From Nonomuraea sp. NBC_00507 (GTDB lineage Bacteria > Actinomycetota > Actinomycetes > Streptosporangiales > Streptosporangiaceae), in contig NZ_CP107853.1 in NCBI RefSeq assembly GCF_036013525.1, positions 5,580,001 through 5,644,000 of the forward strand: a stretch of DNA of 64,000 bases. The letters are read 5' to 3'. Of the stretch, positions 8,215 through 16,512 are shown in pieces. Numbering within the stretch: the first letter of the stretch is position 1; every line of letters begins with the position of its first letter. Under the pieces are notes generated by a model. The model was not told where the DNA came from and searched no databases. It saw only the letters and a list, made by a program, of their open reading frames with translations. A program made the translations under genes and the position numbers.

Positions 8215-9171
8215 CTACGGAATCTCGATCACTTGGCCCGCGTAGGTGAGCCCCGCGCCGAAACCGAGCATGAGCGCGAGGCCGCCCGAGCGGACCTCGC
8301 CGCGCTCCAGCATGCGCGACAGCGCGAGCGGGATGGACGCGGCGGAGGTGTTGCCGGCGGTGATGATGTCACGCGCCACGACGGCCTTGTCGGCGCCCAG
8401 CTTGCGGGCGATGGCCTCGATGATGCGCAGGTTGGCCTGGTGGGGGATGAACGCCGCCAGCTCGGCCGGGTCCACCCCCGCTCGGGAGCAGGCTTCCAGC
8501 GCCACCGGATAGAGCGCGGTGGTGGCCCAGCGGAAGACGGTCTGCCCCTCCTGGTGCAGGAACGTCGTGCGGTCGTCGATGCGGATGGCCTCGGCCTTGT
8601 CGCCGGCGCTGCCCCAGACGACGGGCCCGATGCCGGGCGTGTCGGAGGGGCCCACCACCGCGGCTCCGGCGCCGTCGGCGAAGATCACGGCGGTGGCCCG
8701 GTCGGTCCAGTCGACCCACTGCGACAACTTCTCCGCGCCGATGACCAGCACGTGCTTGGCCGAGCCCGCGCGTACGGCGGCGTCGGCGGTGCCGAGCGCG
8801 TAGCAGAAGCCGGCGCAGGCAGCGTTGACGTCGAACGCGCCCGGCGCCTTGATGCCGAGGCGGTGCGCCACGATGGCGGAGGCGTTGGGGATCTGCGACT
8901 CGAGCGTGCAGGTGGCGACGATGACCAGGTCGATGTCCTCGGGCGACAGGCCGCTCGCGGCCAGCGCCTTGCCGCCGGCGATGGTGGCCATGTCCTCGAG
9001 CGACTCGCTCTCGGGAGCGACCCTGCGCTCTTTGATGCCGACGCGCGACTGGATCCACTCGTCGTTGGTGTCCATGGTCTTGGCCAGGTCGTCGTTGGTG
9101 ACGACGTTGGCCGGCTGGTAGTGGCCGAGCGCCAGCACCCTGCCGCCGGGGGCGATGTCGGGGATCCTCAT
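8215..9171 (-). CDS. fabH: 3-oxoacyl-ACP synthase III (KAS III)
   Basis: 318 residues from the ATG at 9171, which overlaps the fabD stop (ATGA, 9168-9171), so the two are translationally coupled. It starts fatty-acid synthesis by condensing acyl-CoA with malonyl-ACP. Triad: Cys119 (NAACAGF), His244 (FIPHQANLRI) and Asn274 (AGNTSAAS). The start chosen (RIPDIAPGGRVLALG) matches the usual FabH N-terminus; a longer open frame upstream lies inside fabD. In actinomycetes FabH commonly accepts branched primers, giving iso/anteiso lipids (family knowledge). Confidence 0.95.
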   Translation of the reverse strand: MRIPDIAPGGRVLALGHYQPANVVTNDDLAKTMDTNDEWIQSRVGIKERRVAPESESLEDMATIAGGKALAASGLSPEDIDLVIVATCTLESQIPNASAIVAHRLGIKAPGAFDVNAACAGFCYALGTADAAVRAGSAKHVLVIGAEKLSQWVDWTDRATAVIFADGAGAAVVGPSDTPGIGPVVWGSAGDKAEAIRIDDRTTFLHQEGQTVFRWATTALYPVALEACSRAGVDPAELAAFIPHQANLRIIEAIARKLGADKAVVARDIITAGNTSAASIPLALSRMLERGEVRSGGLALMLGFGAGLTYAGQVIEIP

Positions 9172-10064
9172 TTGATCAGCTCCCTGGCCGCGTCGAGGTC
9201 GTCCGGAGTCTTCAGCGCCACGGTCTGCACGCCGCGCAGGCCACGCCTGGCCAGGCCGGTCAGCGTGCCGCCGGGTAGTAGCTCGATCATCGTGGTGACC
9301 CCGAGCGCGGCCATGGTCTCCGCGCAGGCGTCCCACCTGACGGGGCTGCTGACCTGCTTGACCAGCCGCTCCACGAACTCGGCGCCGGTGGCGACGGGCT
9401 TGCCGTCGGAGTTGGACAGCAGCGTGACCCGCGGGTCGCCGGGCACGATGGCCCTGGCGGCCTCGCGCAGGCTCTCCACGGCCGGCGCCATGTGGTGCGT
9501 GTGGAACGCGCCCGCCACCGACAGCGGGATCAGCCGGGCGCGGGCCGGCGCGTCGTCCTTGAACGCGGCCAGCTGCTCCGTCGTGCCGCCGGCCACGATC
9601 TGGCCGGCGCCGTTGATGTTGGCGGGCGTCAGCCCGTGCCGCTCGATGGCGGCGAGCACCTCGTCCCCCACGCCGCCGAGCACGGCGGTCATGCCGGTCG
9701 CGGTGATGGCGGCGGCCTTGGCCATGGCCTGGGCGCGCTCGCGTACGAGGGTGAGCGCCTCCTCCGGGGTGAGCACCCCGGCCAGGGCGGCCGCGGCGAA
9801 CTCCCCTACGCTGTGGCCCGCGAGCACGTCGGGGGCCACACCGAGCGCCTCGGCGGAGGCCAGGGCGGCGGCCACGAGCAGCGGCTGGGCGACGGCGGTG
9901 TCGCGGATCTCGTCGGCGTCGGCGGTGGTCCCGTAGGCGATCAGGTCGATCCCGGCGACCTCGGACCAGGCGCCGAGCCGGTCAGCGAGACCGGGCAGCT
10001 CGAGCCATGGGGTCAGGAAGCCTGGGGTTTGGGCACCTTGGCCCGGAGCGACGACTACAAGCAC
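9168..10064 (-). CDS. fabD: malonyl-CoA:ACP transacylase
   Basis: 298 residues from the GTG at 10064, chosen because AGGTGGA lies 5 bases upstream and the resulting LVVVAPGQGAQ is the classic FabD N-terminus. It loads malonyl groups on ACP. The nucleophile is Ser85 in AGHSVGE and the catalytic His lies in the AGAFHTHHMAPA loop (His188/His190). It is the first gene of the fab operon and overlaps fabH by 4 bp. Upstream is a short gap with a perfect palindrome (10135-10149) before the divergently positioned-in-function, co-oriented PucR-type regulator. Confidence 0.95.
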   Translation of the reverse strand: MLVVVAPGQGAQTPGFLTPWLELPGLADRLGAWSEVAGIDLIAYGTTADADEIRDTAVAQPLLVAAALASAEALGVAPDVLAGHSVGEFAAAALAGVLTPEEALTLVRERAQAMAKAAAITATGMTAVLGGVGDEVLAAIERHGLTPANINGAGQIVAGGTTEQLAAFKDDAPARARLIPLSVAGAFHTHHMAPAVESLREAARAIVPGDPRVTLLSNSDGKPVATGAEFVERLVKQVSSPVRWDACAETMAALGVTTMIELLPGGTLTGLARRGLRGVQTVALKTPDDLDAARELIK

Positions 10065-10134
10065 GAAATCCACCTTGCCCTGTAGAACTCCGACACGCGG
10101 ATAGAGATCCGTACGAACTTTGTCCACGGCGATT

Positions 10135-10149
10135 TGTAGGAAGCCTACA
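10135..10149. promoter_or_regulatory. perfect inverted repeat between fasR and fabD
   Basis: TGTAGG-AAG-CCTACA is a perfect 6-bp dyad with a 3-bp centre in the 103-bp gap between the regulator stop and the fabD start. It sits about 70-85 bp before the fabD start codon, where an operator for the fab operon would be expected. Assigning it to the PucR-type regulator is inference. Confidence 0.4.
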
Positions 10150-10167
10150 GTGGGGATTTCGGCGCCA

Positions 10168-11340
10168 TTACGTTAGGGCCCGCCAAGTTACGGCGCTCTC
10201 CGCGAGCCTGCCCAGAATCAGGCCGACCTGGAGCGTGAAGGCGGACCGGCCCTCCGTCGGCAGGTATCCGGTCAGCTCGGTGATCTTCTTGAGCCGGTAG
10301 CGGACGGTGTTGGGGTGGACGAACAGCAGCCGTGCCGTCGCCTCCAGCGAGGTGCCCTGCTCCAGGTACGTCGCCAGCGTGTCGAGCAGCGGAGTGCCGG
10401 CGAGCGGCAGGTAGACGTGCTCGATGAGCTGCTGCCTGGCATCGTCGTCGCCGTCGAGCGCCCGCTCGGCCAGGAGGTCCTCGGCGTGCACCGGGCGGGG
10501 CGCGTCCGGCCACCCGGAGGACGCCTTCAGCCCGGCCAGCGCGGCCCTGGCCGACCTGGCGGCCGCGTGCAGGTCGGGGACCTCGGGGCCGATCACGATG
10601 GGCCCGATGCCGAAGCGGGCCACGACCTGTTTGGCGGCGTCGTCAACGCTCTGCGCGCCGCCGACGATCACGATCAGCCGGTCGGCCTGCACGCCGGCCA
10701 GCAGGTCCATGCCGATGCGCCGGCCCTTCTCCCGCAGGCCGTCGATCACCGCGCGGGGGTCGTCTTCGGGGGCGTGGCCGGCGATGACGACCACGGGGGA
10801 GGAGGTCCAGCCGAGCGCGGCGGCCCACGAGTGCAGCCCGTCGTCCACCTCGCCGCGCACGAGGGCGTCCACGATCAGCGCCTCAAGCCGGGCGTCCCAC
10901 GAGCCCCTGGCCTCGGCCTCGCGGGCGTAGACGTGGGCGGCGGCGAAGGCGACGTCCCGGGTGTAGCGGAGCATGGCCTGCTGCAGCTGGTCCTCGCCGC
11001 CGGGGGAGGCCAGCTCGTGGGTGCGGGCCTCGACGATCTCGACCACGACCCTGACGATGTCGACGGTCTGCTGGAGCGATATCGAGCGCTTCAGCTCGCG
11101 CGGGGCGGTGCCGAAGAACTCGATGCTCGGCGTGGGCGGGTCCTCCCCGGCGGTCGAGAACCACTCCACGAACGCCGCGATGCCGGCCTGGGCCACGAGC
11201 CCCACCCATGACCGGTCCTCGGCGCTGAGCGCGCGGAACCACGGCAACTGGTCGTCCATGCGTGCCATCGCCGCCGTGCCGAGCGAGCCCATGGCCCGCT
11301 CGAGCCTGCGCGTGGTGTCCTCCCGGGTCCGGTCTGTCAC
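10168..11340 (-). CDS. fasR: PucR family transcriptional regulator of fatty-acid synthesis
   Basis: 390 residues. The C-terminal ~60 residues are the PucR-type helix-turn-helix (EATARLLFVHPNTVRYRLKK, with ELTGYLP after it); the middle is a GGDEF-like/CdaR-type sensing region. It lies directly upstream of fabD on the same strand, the position of FasR (SCO2386) in Streptomyces coelicolor, a known activator of fabD-fabH-acpP-fabF. The symbol is by family plus synteny. The ligand is unknown; acyl-CoA or ACP intermediates would be logical. The start at 11340 gives TDRTREDTTRRLERAMGSLG; nearby GTG codons are possible. Confidence 0.88.
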   Translation of the reverse strand: MTDRTREDTTRRLERAMGSLGTAAMARMDDQLPWFRALSAEDRSWVGLVAQAGIAAFVEWFSTAGEDPPTPSIEFFGTAPRELKRSISLQQTVDIVRVVVEIVEARTHELASPGGEDQLQQAMLRYTRDVAFAAAHVYAREAEARGSWDARLEALIVDALVRGEVDDGLHSWAAALGWTSSPVVVIAGHAPEDDPRAVIDGLREKGRRIGMDLLAGVQADRLIVIVGGAQSVDDAAKQVVARFGIGPIVIGPEVPDLHAAARSARAALAGLKASSGWPDAPRPVHAEDLLAERALDGDDDARQQLIEHVYLPLAGTPLLDTLATYLEQGTSLEATARLLFVHPNTVRYRLKKITELTGYLPTEGRSAFTLQVGLILGRLAESAVTWRALT

Positions 11341-11383
11341 GTCTTCTAGAGTGCCAGTTCGGCCCAGGTGAATGCGACGCCCG

Positions 11384-11815
11384 TCAGATGACCGCGACAG
11401 CGGTGATCAGGCCGATCGCCACATGCGTCACCGCCAGCAGCCGCGCGCCCGGCTGCAACTGCTGCTCCTTGACCAGGTCGCGTACCGAGATCCCGACGAT
11501 CTTGTCGAATATGAGCATCGCCACGGTCTGCACCACGATCCCGACCAGGCCGAACACCGCCGTGCCCGCCAGGCCCTCGGCGAGCCGGCCGCCGGAGGAC
11601 CAGATGGAGGCGGCCACGATCAGGCCGACGGCGGCCAGGGCGGACGTGGCCAGCAGGGTGGCGTTCGGATTGCGCTCGCTGCGGATGATCTCGCTCAGCT
11701 TGCCAGGGGTGGCCCAGTCGATCACGTAGAAGCCGACGATCATCAGGATCACGCCGACGGCGGCGTACGAGGCGATGGCACCCGCGCCGCGGGCGAGGGT
11801 TTCGAGAAGGGTCAC
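11384..11815 (-). CDS. DUF350 family membrane protein
   Basis: 143 residues with four predicted membrane helices: about 10-30 (YAAVGVILMIVGFYVIDWAT), 50-70, 82-105 and 120-140. This is the layout of DUF350 (YjfL-like) proteins. I chose the GTG at 11815 because AGGAA lies just upstream; the frame is open 5 codons further. It is followed within 26 bp upstream by an ATP-grasp glutathionylspermidine-synthase-like gene and a DUF1190-like gene, the same trio as E. coli yjfL-yjfM-yjfC, so it probably acts with them at the membrane. Confidence 0.85.
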   Translation of the reverse strand: MTLLETLARGAGAIASYAAVGVILMIVGFYVIDWATPGKLSEIIRSERNPNATLLATSALAAVGLIVAASIWSSGGRLAEGLAGTAVFGLVGIVVQTVAMLIFDKIVGISVRDLVKEQQLQPGARLLAVTHVAIGLITAVAVI

Positions 11816-11840
11816 GTCAGTTCCTATCACGTGGAGGGTG

Positions 11841-12986
11841 TCAGCCCGCGATGCGATGCGGGACGAAGGAGGAGGTGTCGTCGGTGATCAGGCCGGTCGT
11901 CTCCCTGATGCCGAGGCCGGCCGACTCGTCGGCGACCATCCAGGCGCCGAGCACCGGCCGCTGCCCCTCGAACACGGGCAGCGCCTCGAAGCCCTGGAAG
12001 ACGTAACCTTCCTGGCCGTATCTGCCGGGCGTCTCCTGAGTGCCCTCCGGGGTGACGATCCGCATGGAGGCGCCCTCCCTGCCGAGCAACGGCTTGGCGA
12101 TGTAGGAGGTCAGCTCGCGCGGGCCGTCCAGGTAGGCGGGCAGCAGCGAGGGATGCCCTGGGTAGAGCTCCCACAACACGGCCAGCAGGGCCTTGTTGGA
12201 CAGCAGCGCCTTCCACAGCGGCTCGATCCAGGTGGCGTGCCGCACCGCGTGCCGGCCGAACTCGTCGCTCAGCATCCACTCCCAGGGGTAGAGCTTGAAC
12301 ACCGAGCGGATCATCTGCTCGTCGAGGTCGACGAAGCGCATGTTGAGCGAGTCCCAGCCGATGTCCTCCATGGCGATGGCGGCCGTCTGCAGTCCCGCCT
12401 GTTCGGCGGTCTCTTGCAGGTAGGCCACCGTCATGGCCTCCTCGCCGGTCTCGTCCGCGTTCGTGAACGAGAAGTGCACCGGCCCCGGCGGCAGCCGCAG
12501 CTCGCGCCAGCGGTCGATGAGCCGCTCGTGCACGGAGTTCCACTGGTCGTCGTCCGGGTGCGTGTCCTGCAGCCAGAACCACTGCACGACGGACGACTCC
12601 ACGAGCGAGGTCGGCGTGTCGGCGTTGTACTCCAGCAGCTTGGCCGGGCCGGTGCCGTCGTAGCGCAGGTCGAAGCGGCCGTACAGGTGCGGATCGCGGC
12701 GCTCCCACGAGCGCGCCACTTCCTCCCACGCCCACTCGGGGATGGCGAAGTCGGCGAAGCGCCCGGTGGAGATCACGTGCTCGACGGTGCGCAGGCACAT
12801 GCCGTGGAGCTCTTCGACCTGCTCCTCCAGCGCCTCGACCTCGTCCATCGAGAAGACGTAGTGCACGGACTCGTCCCAGTAGGGCCGGCTCAGGCCCTCG
12901 GGGTGCGCGGCCCGGTGGTAGGCCAGGCCGTGGCTTTCGATCGTCTTCTCCCAGTCGTCCCTGGGAGTGCCATGTTCGCGGCGCAC
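11841..12986 (-). CDS. glutathionylspermidine synthase-like ATP-grasp ligase
   Basis: 381 residues covering the GSP_synth (YgiC/YjfC) family. Conserved features are LYGRFDLRYDG and KLLEYNADTPTSLVE near the substrate site, the metal-binding HFSFTNADETGEE segment, and the C-terminal IAKPLLGREGASM glycine-rich ATP-grasp loop. E. coli relatives lack the amidase half and their real substrate is uncertain; actinomycetes make mycothiol, not glutathione, so glutathionylspermidine is unlikely. Between DUF350 and a DUF1190-like gene it forms a conserved module, perhaps for peptide ligation in the envelope (inference). Spacing is 26 bp and 3 bp. Confidence 0.88.
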   Translation of the reverse strand: MRREHGTPRDDWEKTIESHGLAYHRAAHPEGLSRPYWDESVHYVFSMDEVEALEEQVEELHGMCLRTVEHVISTGRFADFAIPEWAWEEVARSWERRDPHLYGRFDLRYDGTGPAKLLEYNADTPTSLVESSVVQWFWLQDTHPDDDQWNSVHERLIDRWRELRLPPGPVHFSFTNADETGEEAMTVAYLQETAEQAGLQTAAIAMEDIGWDSLNMRFVDLDEQMIRSVFKLYPWEWMLSDEFGRHAVRHATWIEPLWKALLSNKALLAVLWELYPGHPSLLPAYLDGPRELTSYIAKPLLGREGASMRIVTPEGTQETPGRYGQEGYVFQGFEALPVFEGQRPVLGAWMVADESAGLGIRETTGLITDDTSSFVPHRIAG

Positions 12987-12989
12987 GTC

Positions 12990-13379
12990 TCAGCTCCCGC
13001 CGCTCCAGCTGTTGCCGAACCCGCCCCGCTGGATCGACTTGCCGTTACGAGAGGTGATGTTGACGTCAGAGGGCCGGTAGGTGGTGCCGCCCTCGACCCG
13101 GTTGCCGACCCTGCGGCCGCCGTAATACCAGATGTACGCCCCGCGGGAGCCGCCGTAATAGTGCGTGCGGCCGTCGTCATCCTCGCAGTTGTCGTCGTCG
13201 ACGACCTCGTAGGTGCCGTCCGCAAGCTGGACGACGCAGTCCGCGGCGACCTCGTCGTCGTCCTGCACGGCGGAGCAATATCCGACCACCATCACGGATA
13301 GGACCCCGAGGACGACCAGTGGAACGACCTTCGACGATTTGCGCGGCTGCCCCGTGGGCGCCTGCGGCGGTTTTGCCAT
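12990..13379 (-). CDS. DUF1190-like membrane-anchored protein
   Basis: 129 residues. A cytoplasmic Lys-rich start (QPRKSSKVV), one membrane helix (VPLVVLGVLSVMVVGY, about residues 18-35) and an acidic cysteine-containing exterior (DDDNCEDDDG) lead to a Gly/Ser/Arg-rich end with SIQRGGFGNSWSG. The Gly-Gly-Phe-Gly tail and position before the ATP-grasp gene match YgiB/YjfM (DUF1190) proteins, whose Gly-rich tails are candidate ligase substrates. The N-terminal hydrophobic block ends with a Cys, so a lipoprotein is possible. The stop is 3 bp before the ligase start. Confidence 0.7.
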   Translation of the reverse strand: MAKPPQAPTGQPRKSSKVVPLVVLGVLSVMVVGYCSAVQDDDEVAADCVVQLADGTYEVVDDDNCEDDDGRTHYYGGSRGAYIWYYGGRRVGNRVEGGTTYRPSDVNITSRNGKSIQRGGFGNSWSGGS

Positions 13380-13480
13380 CAACTCCTGCTTTCCTGGGCC
13401 GATCAGCCTAGCGGTGGCCCGCGTCGCCGATCAATGTGTAGCGGCCCGCGATTGCCATTGGCTTGGGTATGACTTAACGC

Positions 13481-14503
13481 ATGGAACCGACTGAGGCGCT
13501 GCGCGAGATCGCCTTCCTGCTGGAGCGCGCCGGCGAGCCCACCTACCGCGTGCGTGCCTTCCGTCGCGCCGCCGCCGTGGTCGCCGACCTCCCCCAGGAC
13601 GAGCTCGTGCGGCTGGCCCGCACCGGCGGACTCGGCGACCTGCCCGGCATCGGGAAAGTCACCGCTCTTGTTGTGAACGAAAGCCTGGACGGCCAGGTTC
13701 CTACGTACTTGAGAAGGATGCGGGCCACTGCCGAGGTCGAGCTGGACGCCGAGACCGCCGTGTTGCGGGCCGCGTTGAAAGGCGACCTGCACAGCCACTC
13801 GGACTGGTCGGACGGCGGTTCCCCGATCGAGGAGATGGCCGAGGCGGCCATCGGCCTCGGTCACGACTACGTGGCGGTGACCGACCATTCGCCGCGGCTG
13901 ACCGTGGCCAAGGGCCTGTCGGCGGAGCGGCTGGAGCGGCAGCTGGAGGTGGTGGCGAAGCTCAACGAGCGGCTGGCGCCGTTCAGGGTCCTCACCGGCA
14001 TCGAGGTGGACATCAACACGGACGGCACGCTCGACCAGGATCCCGCGTTGCTGGAGCGGCTGGACGTCGTGGTCGCCAGCGTGCACTCCAAGCTGCGCAT
14101 GGGCGGGGAGGAGATGACGCGGCGGATGGTCACCGCGATCGCCAATCCGCTGGTGGACGTGCTCGGGCACTGCACCGGGCGGGTCGTGCAGGCGGGCGGC
14201 AAGCGGGGCGTCAAGCGGCCGGAGTCGGAGTTCGAGGCCGAGCTGGTCTTCGAGGCCTGCCGGCGGTTCGGGGTGGCGGTCGAGATCAACTCCCGGCCCG
14301 ATCGGCTCGACCCGCCGAAGCGGCTGATGCGGCTGGCGTACGAGATGGGCTGCGTGTTCGCGATCGACTCCGACGCGCACGCACCCGGGCAGCTCGACTG
14401 GCAGCGGTACGGGTGCGAGCGGGCGGCCAGGTGCGGCATCGAGGCCGAGCGCATCGTCAACACCTGGCCGCTGGACCGCCTGCTCGACTGGGCCGGCGCC
14501 TAG
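13481..14503 (+). CDS. PHP domain phosphoesterase with helix-hairpin-helix
   Basis: 340 residues. The N-terminal ~80 carry a helix-hairpin-helix (LGDLPGIGKVTALVV). A PHP metal-dependent phosphoesterase domain follows, with GDLHSHSDWSDG, VAVTDHSP, GIEVDIN, VVASVHSK and the SDAHAPGQL end motif, which together supply the usual trinuclear metal ligands. It resembles the C-terminal part of DNA polymerase X, but the nucleotidyltransferase palm is absent. Probable role: DNA-end phosphatase or nuclease in repair (inference). It is monocistronic and convergent with the YCII gene, sharing the CTAG at the stops. Confidence 0.88.
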   Translation: MEPTEALREIAFLLERAGEPTYRVRAFRRAAAVVADLPQDELVRLARTGGLGDLPGIGKVTALVVNESLDGQVPTYLRRMRATAEVELDAETAVLRAALKGDLHSHSDWSDGGSPIEEMAEAAIGLGHDYVAVTDHSPRLTVAKGLSAERLERQLEVVAKLNERLAPFRVLTGIEVDINTDGTLDQDPALLERLDVVVASVHSKLRMGGEEMTRRMVTAIANPLVDVLGHCTGRVVQAGGKRGVKRPESEFEAELVFEACRRFGVAVEINSRPDRLDPPKRLMRLAYEMGCVFAIDSDAHAPGQLDWQRYGCERAARCGIEAERIVNTWPLDRLLDWAGA

Positions 14504-14865
14504 ATCCTGTTGCCCGGGGCCTCGTGCGGGACCGGCCAGACCTCGACCGCGCCGACCGAGGCGAAGGGCAGCTCGGCGGCCAGGTCGAGGGCGCGTTGCT
14601 CGTCGTCGACCTCCACCAGATACCAGCTGGCCAGGTATTCCTTGGACTCCAGGTAGGGGCCGTCGGTGACGGCGGGCAAGCCGTTGCGCACCCGCACGGT
14701 CTTGGCCTGGACGGCGTCGGCGGTGCCGAACGCGCCCAGCAGCTCACCTGTCTCGGCGTACTTGCGGTTGAACGCGTCCTGCTCGGCGATGTGCTTCTGC
14801 GTCTCCTCGGCCGAGAACGACTCCCACAGTTCCTGGTTGCCGTAAATGATGATCATGTACTTCAT
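14500..14865 (-). CDS. YCII/DGPF-domain protein
   Basis: 121 residues. KYMIIIYGNQELWESFS starts a YCII-type ferredoxin-like fold and VTDGPYLESKEYLASWYLVE contains the DGPF-like signature. The ATG at 14865 has GGCAGGAGACC just upstream; longer frames lack a ribosome site. Family members are small dimeric proteins often encoded with ECF sigma factors, but none lies here. Function is unknown. The gene converges on the PHP gene with stops overlapping. Confidence 0.85.
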   Translation of the reverse strand: MKYMIIIYGNQELWESFSAEETQKHIAEQDAFNRKYAETGELLGAFGTADAVQAKTVRVRNGLPAVTDGPYLESKEYLASWYLVEVDDEQRALDLAAELPFASVGAVEVWPVPHEAPGNRI

Positions 14866-15132
14866 GGTCTCCTGCCTCTTTCGGATGCTTGCGTCAGCGG
14901 GTCGGAGCCGGCGCGGCCTCTTCGACATCGCCGGCGGAAAAACCTGCGATCGTTTGCCGGGCGTGAAAGCGGGCTCCCCCACCCGGGGCTCAGGCGGCGG
15001 TGTGAGATGCGCCACAGGGGCGTCAGGACACTGGCCGAAACCGTGATAGCCGTGTGACCCGGCAGTGAGGAGGGTATCTCGGGGCTGCCCGGGCCCCGGC
15101 GATTGTCGGTGGCGCGGCGTAGCGTCACGGCT

Positions 15133-15861
15133 GTGAATCGTACCGACCGGCTCTACGCACTCGTCGAGGACCTGCGTGCCATCGCCCCCCGCCGCCGTTC
15201 CGCGCGGGAGCTGGCTCAGCGGTTCGAGGTCAGCGTGCGCACGATCGAGCGCGACATCACCGCGCTGCAGGAGTCGGGCGTGCCGATCTACGCCGAGCCG
15301 GGACGCAAGGGCGGTTACGCCATCGACAAGAAGATGTCCCTGCCGCCGCTCAACTTCACGCCCGCCGAGGCGGTGGCCATCGCGGTGGCGCTCAGCCGGG
15401 CCGGTGACCAGCCGTTCGGCCGGCAGGCCCGCAGCGCCTTACGCAAGGTGGTCGCCGCCATGCCGGGTCCCGAGGGCGATCTGGCCAGGGAGCTGGCCCG
15501 CCGGGTGCAGCTCATGCGGCTGCCGGAGGAGCCGGGCAGCGCGATCCAGCCGCTCGGCGGCGAGGGCATCTCCCGGGCCATCGAGGAGGCGCTGCTGCGC
15601 CGCCGGGTGCTCAGGCTCGAATACGCCGACGCCAAGGGGGCCCTCACCTCACGCGACGTCGAGCCAGGGGTGTTCCTGGGTGGCCGCGGCGGTTTCTGGT
15701 ATCTCGTGGCGTGGTGCCGGCTGCGCGACGACGTACGCGTCTTCCGCCTCGACCGCATCGCGGCCGCCACCGTCACCGCCGAGCGCTGCCCCGACCGGCC
15801 GCTGGAGGGCTTCGCCACCGACCTGCCCGAGATGATCGTGCACGGCACTGTGCTCGATTAA
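15133..15861 (+). CDS. WYL-domain transcriptional regulator (YafY-like)
   Basis: 242 residues from the GTG at 15133 (NRTDRLYALVEDLRAIAP). An N-terminal HTH of DeoR/HTH_11 type (RSARELAQRFEVSVRTIERD) precedes a WYL ligand-binding domain (about residues 125-225) with VEPGVFLGGRGGFWYLVAWC, where the signature is W-Y-L. Such regulators sense small ligands or nucleic acid. The VOC gene starts 74 bp downstream on the same strand and is the likely target or partner. An in-frame upstream GTG at 15103 is open but less like family members. Confidence 0.88.
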   Translation: MNRTDRLYALVEDLRAIAPRRRSARELAQRFEVSVRTIERDITALQESGVPIYAEPGRKGGYAIDKKMSLPPLNFTPAEAVAIAVALSRAGDQPFGRQARSALRKVVAAMPGPEGDLARELARRVQLMRLPEEPGSAIQPLGGEGISRAIEEALLRRRVLRLEYADAKGALTSRDVEPGVFLGGRGGFWYLVAWCRLRDDVRVFRLDRIAAATVTAERCPDRPLEGFATDLPEMIVHGTVLD

Positions 15862-15935
15862 TCAATCGAAAACACCGACATAGGGTTGTCGCCAACACGC
15901 TACATCGTTGTCTTGTTCGAGAAAGCAAGGAGACG

Positions 15936-16295
15936 ATGATGGACAACACGGTGACGTGGTTCGAGGTCGCGACCGACGACCCCGAGGGTGCTCAGACGTT
16001 CTACGGCGGGCTGTTCGGCTGGACGTTCATGCGCGACGAGGGCCCGATCGACTATCGGCTGATCGGCCATCCGGGCGGTGAGCAGCCGGTGGGCGGGCTC
16101 TACAACACCAAGGGCGAGTTCCCCAACCACGCGATCTTCCACGTGCACGTGGCCGACGTCGAGGCGACCTGCGCCCAGAGCGAGACGCTCGGCGGCAAGG
16201 TGATCACGAAGGTGATCGACGACGGCGCGGGCACGGACTTCGCCTATCTGCGTGACACGTCCGGCAGCGTCTTCGGGATCTTCCACCGCAGGTGA
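15936..16295 (+). CDS. VOC family (glyoxalase-fold) protein
   Basis: 118-119 residues. TVTWFEVATDDPEGAQTFYG and the FGWTF segment form the first beta-alpha-beta-beta-beta unit and HAIFHVHVADVEA with FAYLRDTSGSVFGIF the second, so it is a complete two-module vicinal-oxygen-chelate protein. Two adjacent ATG codons (15936, 15939) follow AAGGAG; the second has the better spacing. It lies downstream of the WYL regulator, possibly as one unit. Substrate unknown. Confidence 0.85.
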   Translation: MMDNTVTWFEVATDDPEGAQTFYGGLFGWTFMRDEGPIDYRLIGHPGGEQPVGGLYNTKGEFPNHAIFHVHVADVEATCAQSETLGGKVITKVIDDGAGTDFAYLRDTSGSVFGIFHRR

Positions 16296-16512
16296 TGACC
16301 CGTGGCCGGGCCGGGGAGAGCGCCTTCCCCGCCGACCCCGGCAGGCCATGGGCCCGCTTCCCAGGAGCGGTTCACCCCTCGCCCTGGGCACGCCGCCGAT
16401 CGCCGAGCGGCGGCGCGCCCAGGGCCTCGACGACCGGCGGCTCCGGTCGGCCAAACCGGCCCGATCCAAGGCGACGGCCTCCGACGCCGGTCCGCTGGGG
16501 ATCAGGCGCCGG

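Noticed and set aside
6539..13382. A biosynthetic (polyketide) cluster from the KAS, ACP and transacylase genes
   Set aside because: Single housekeeping copies in the standard fabD-fabH-acpP-fabF order with a FasR-type regulator; no ketoreductase, cyclase or tailoring genes.
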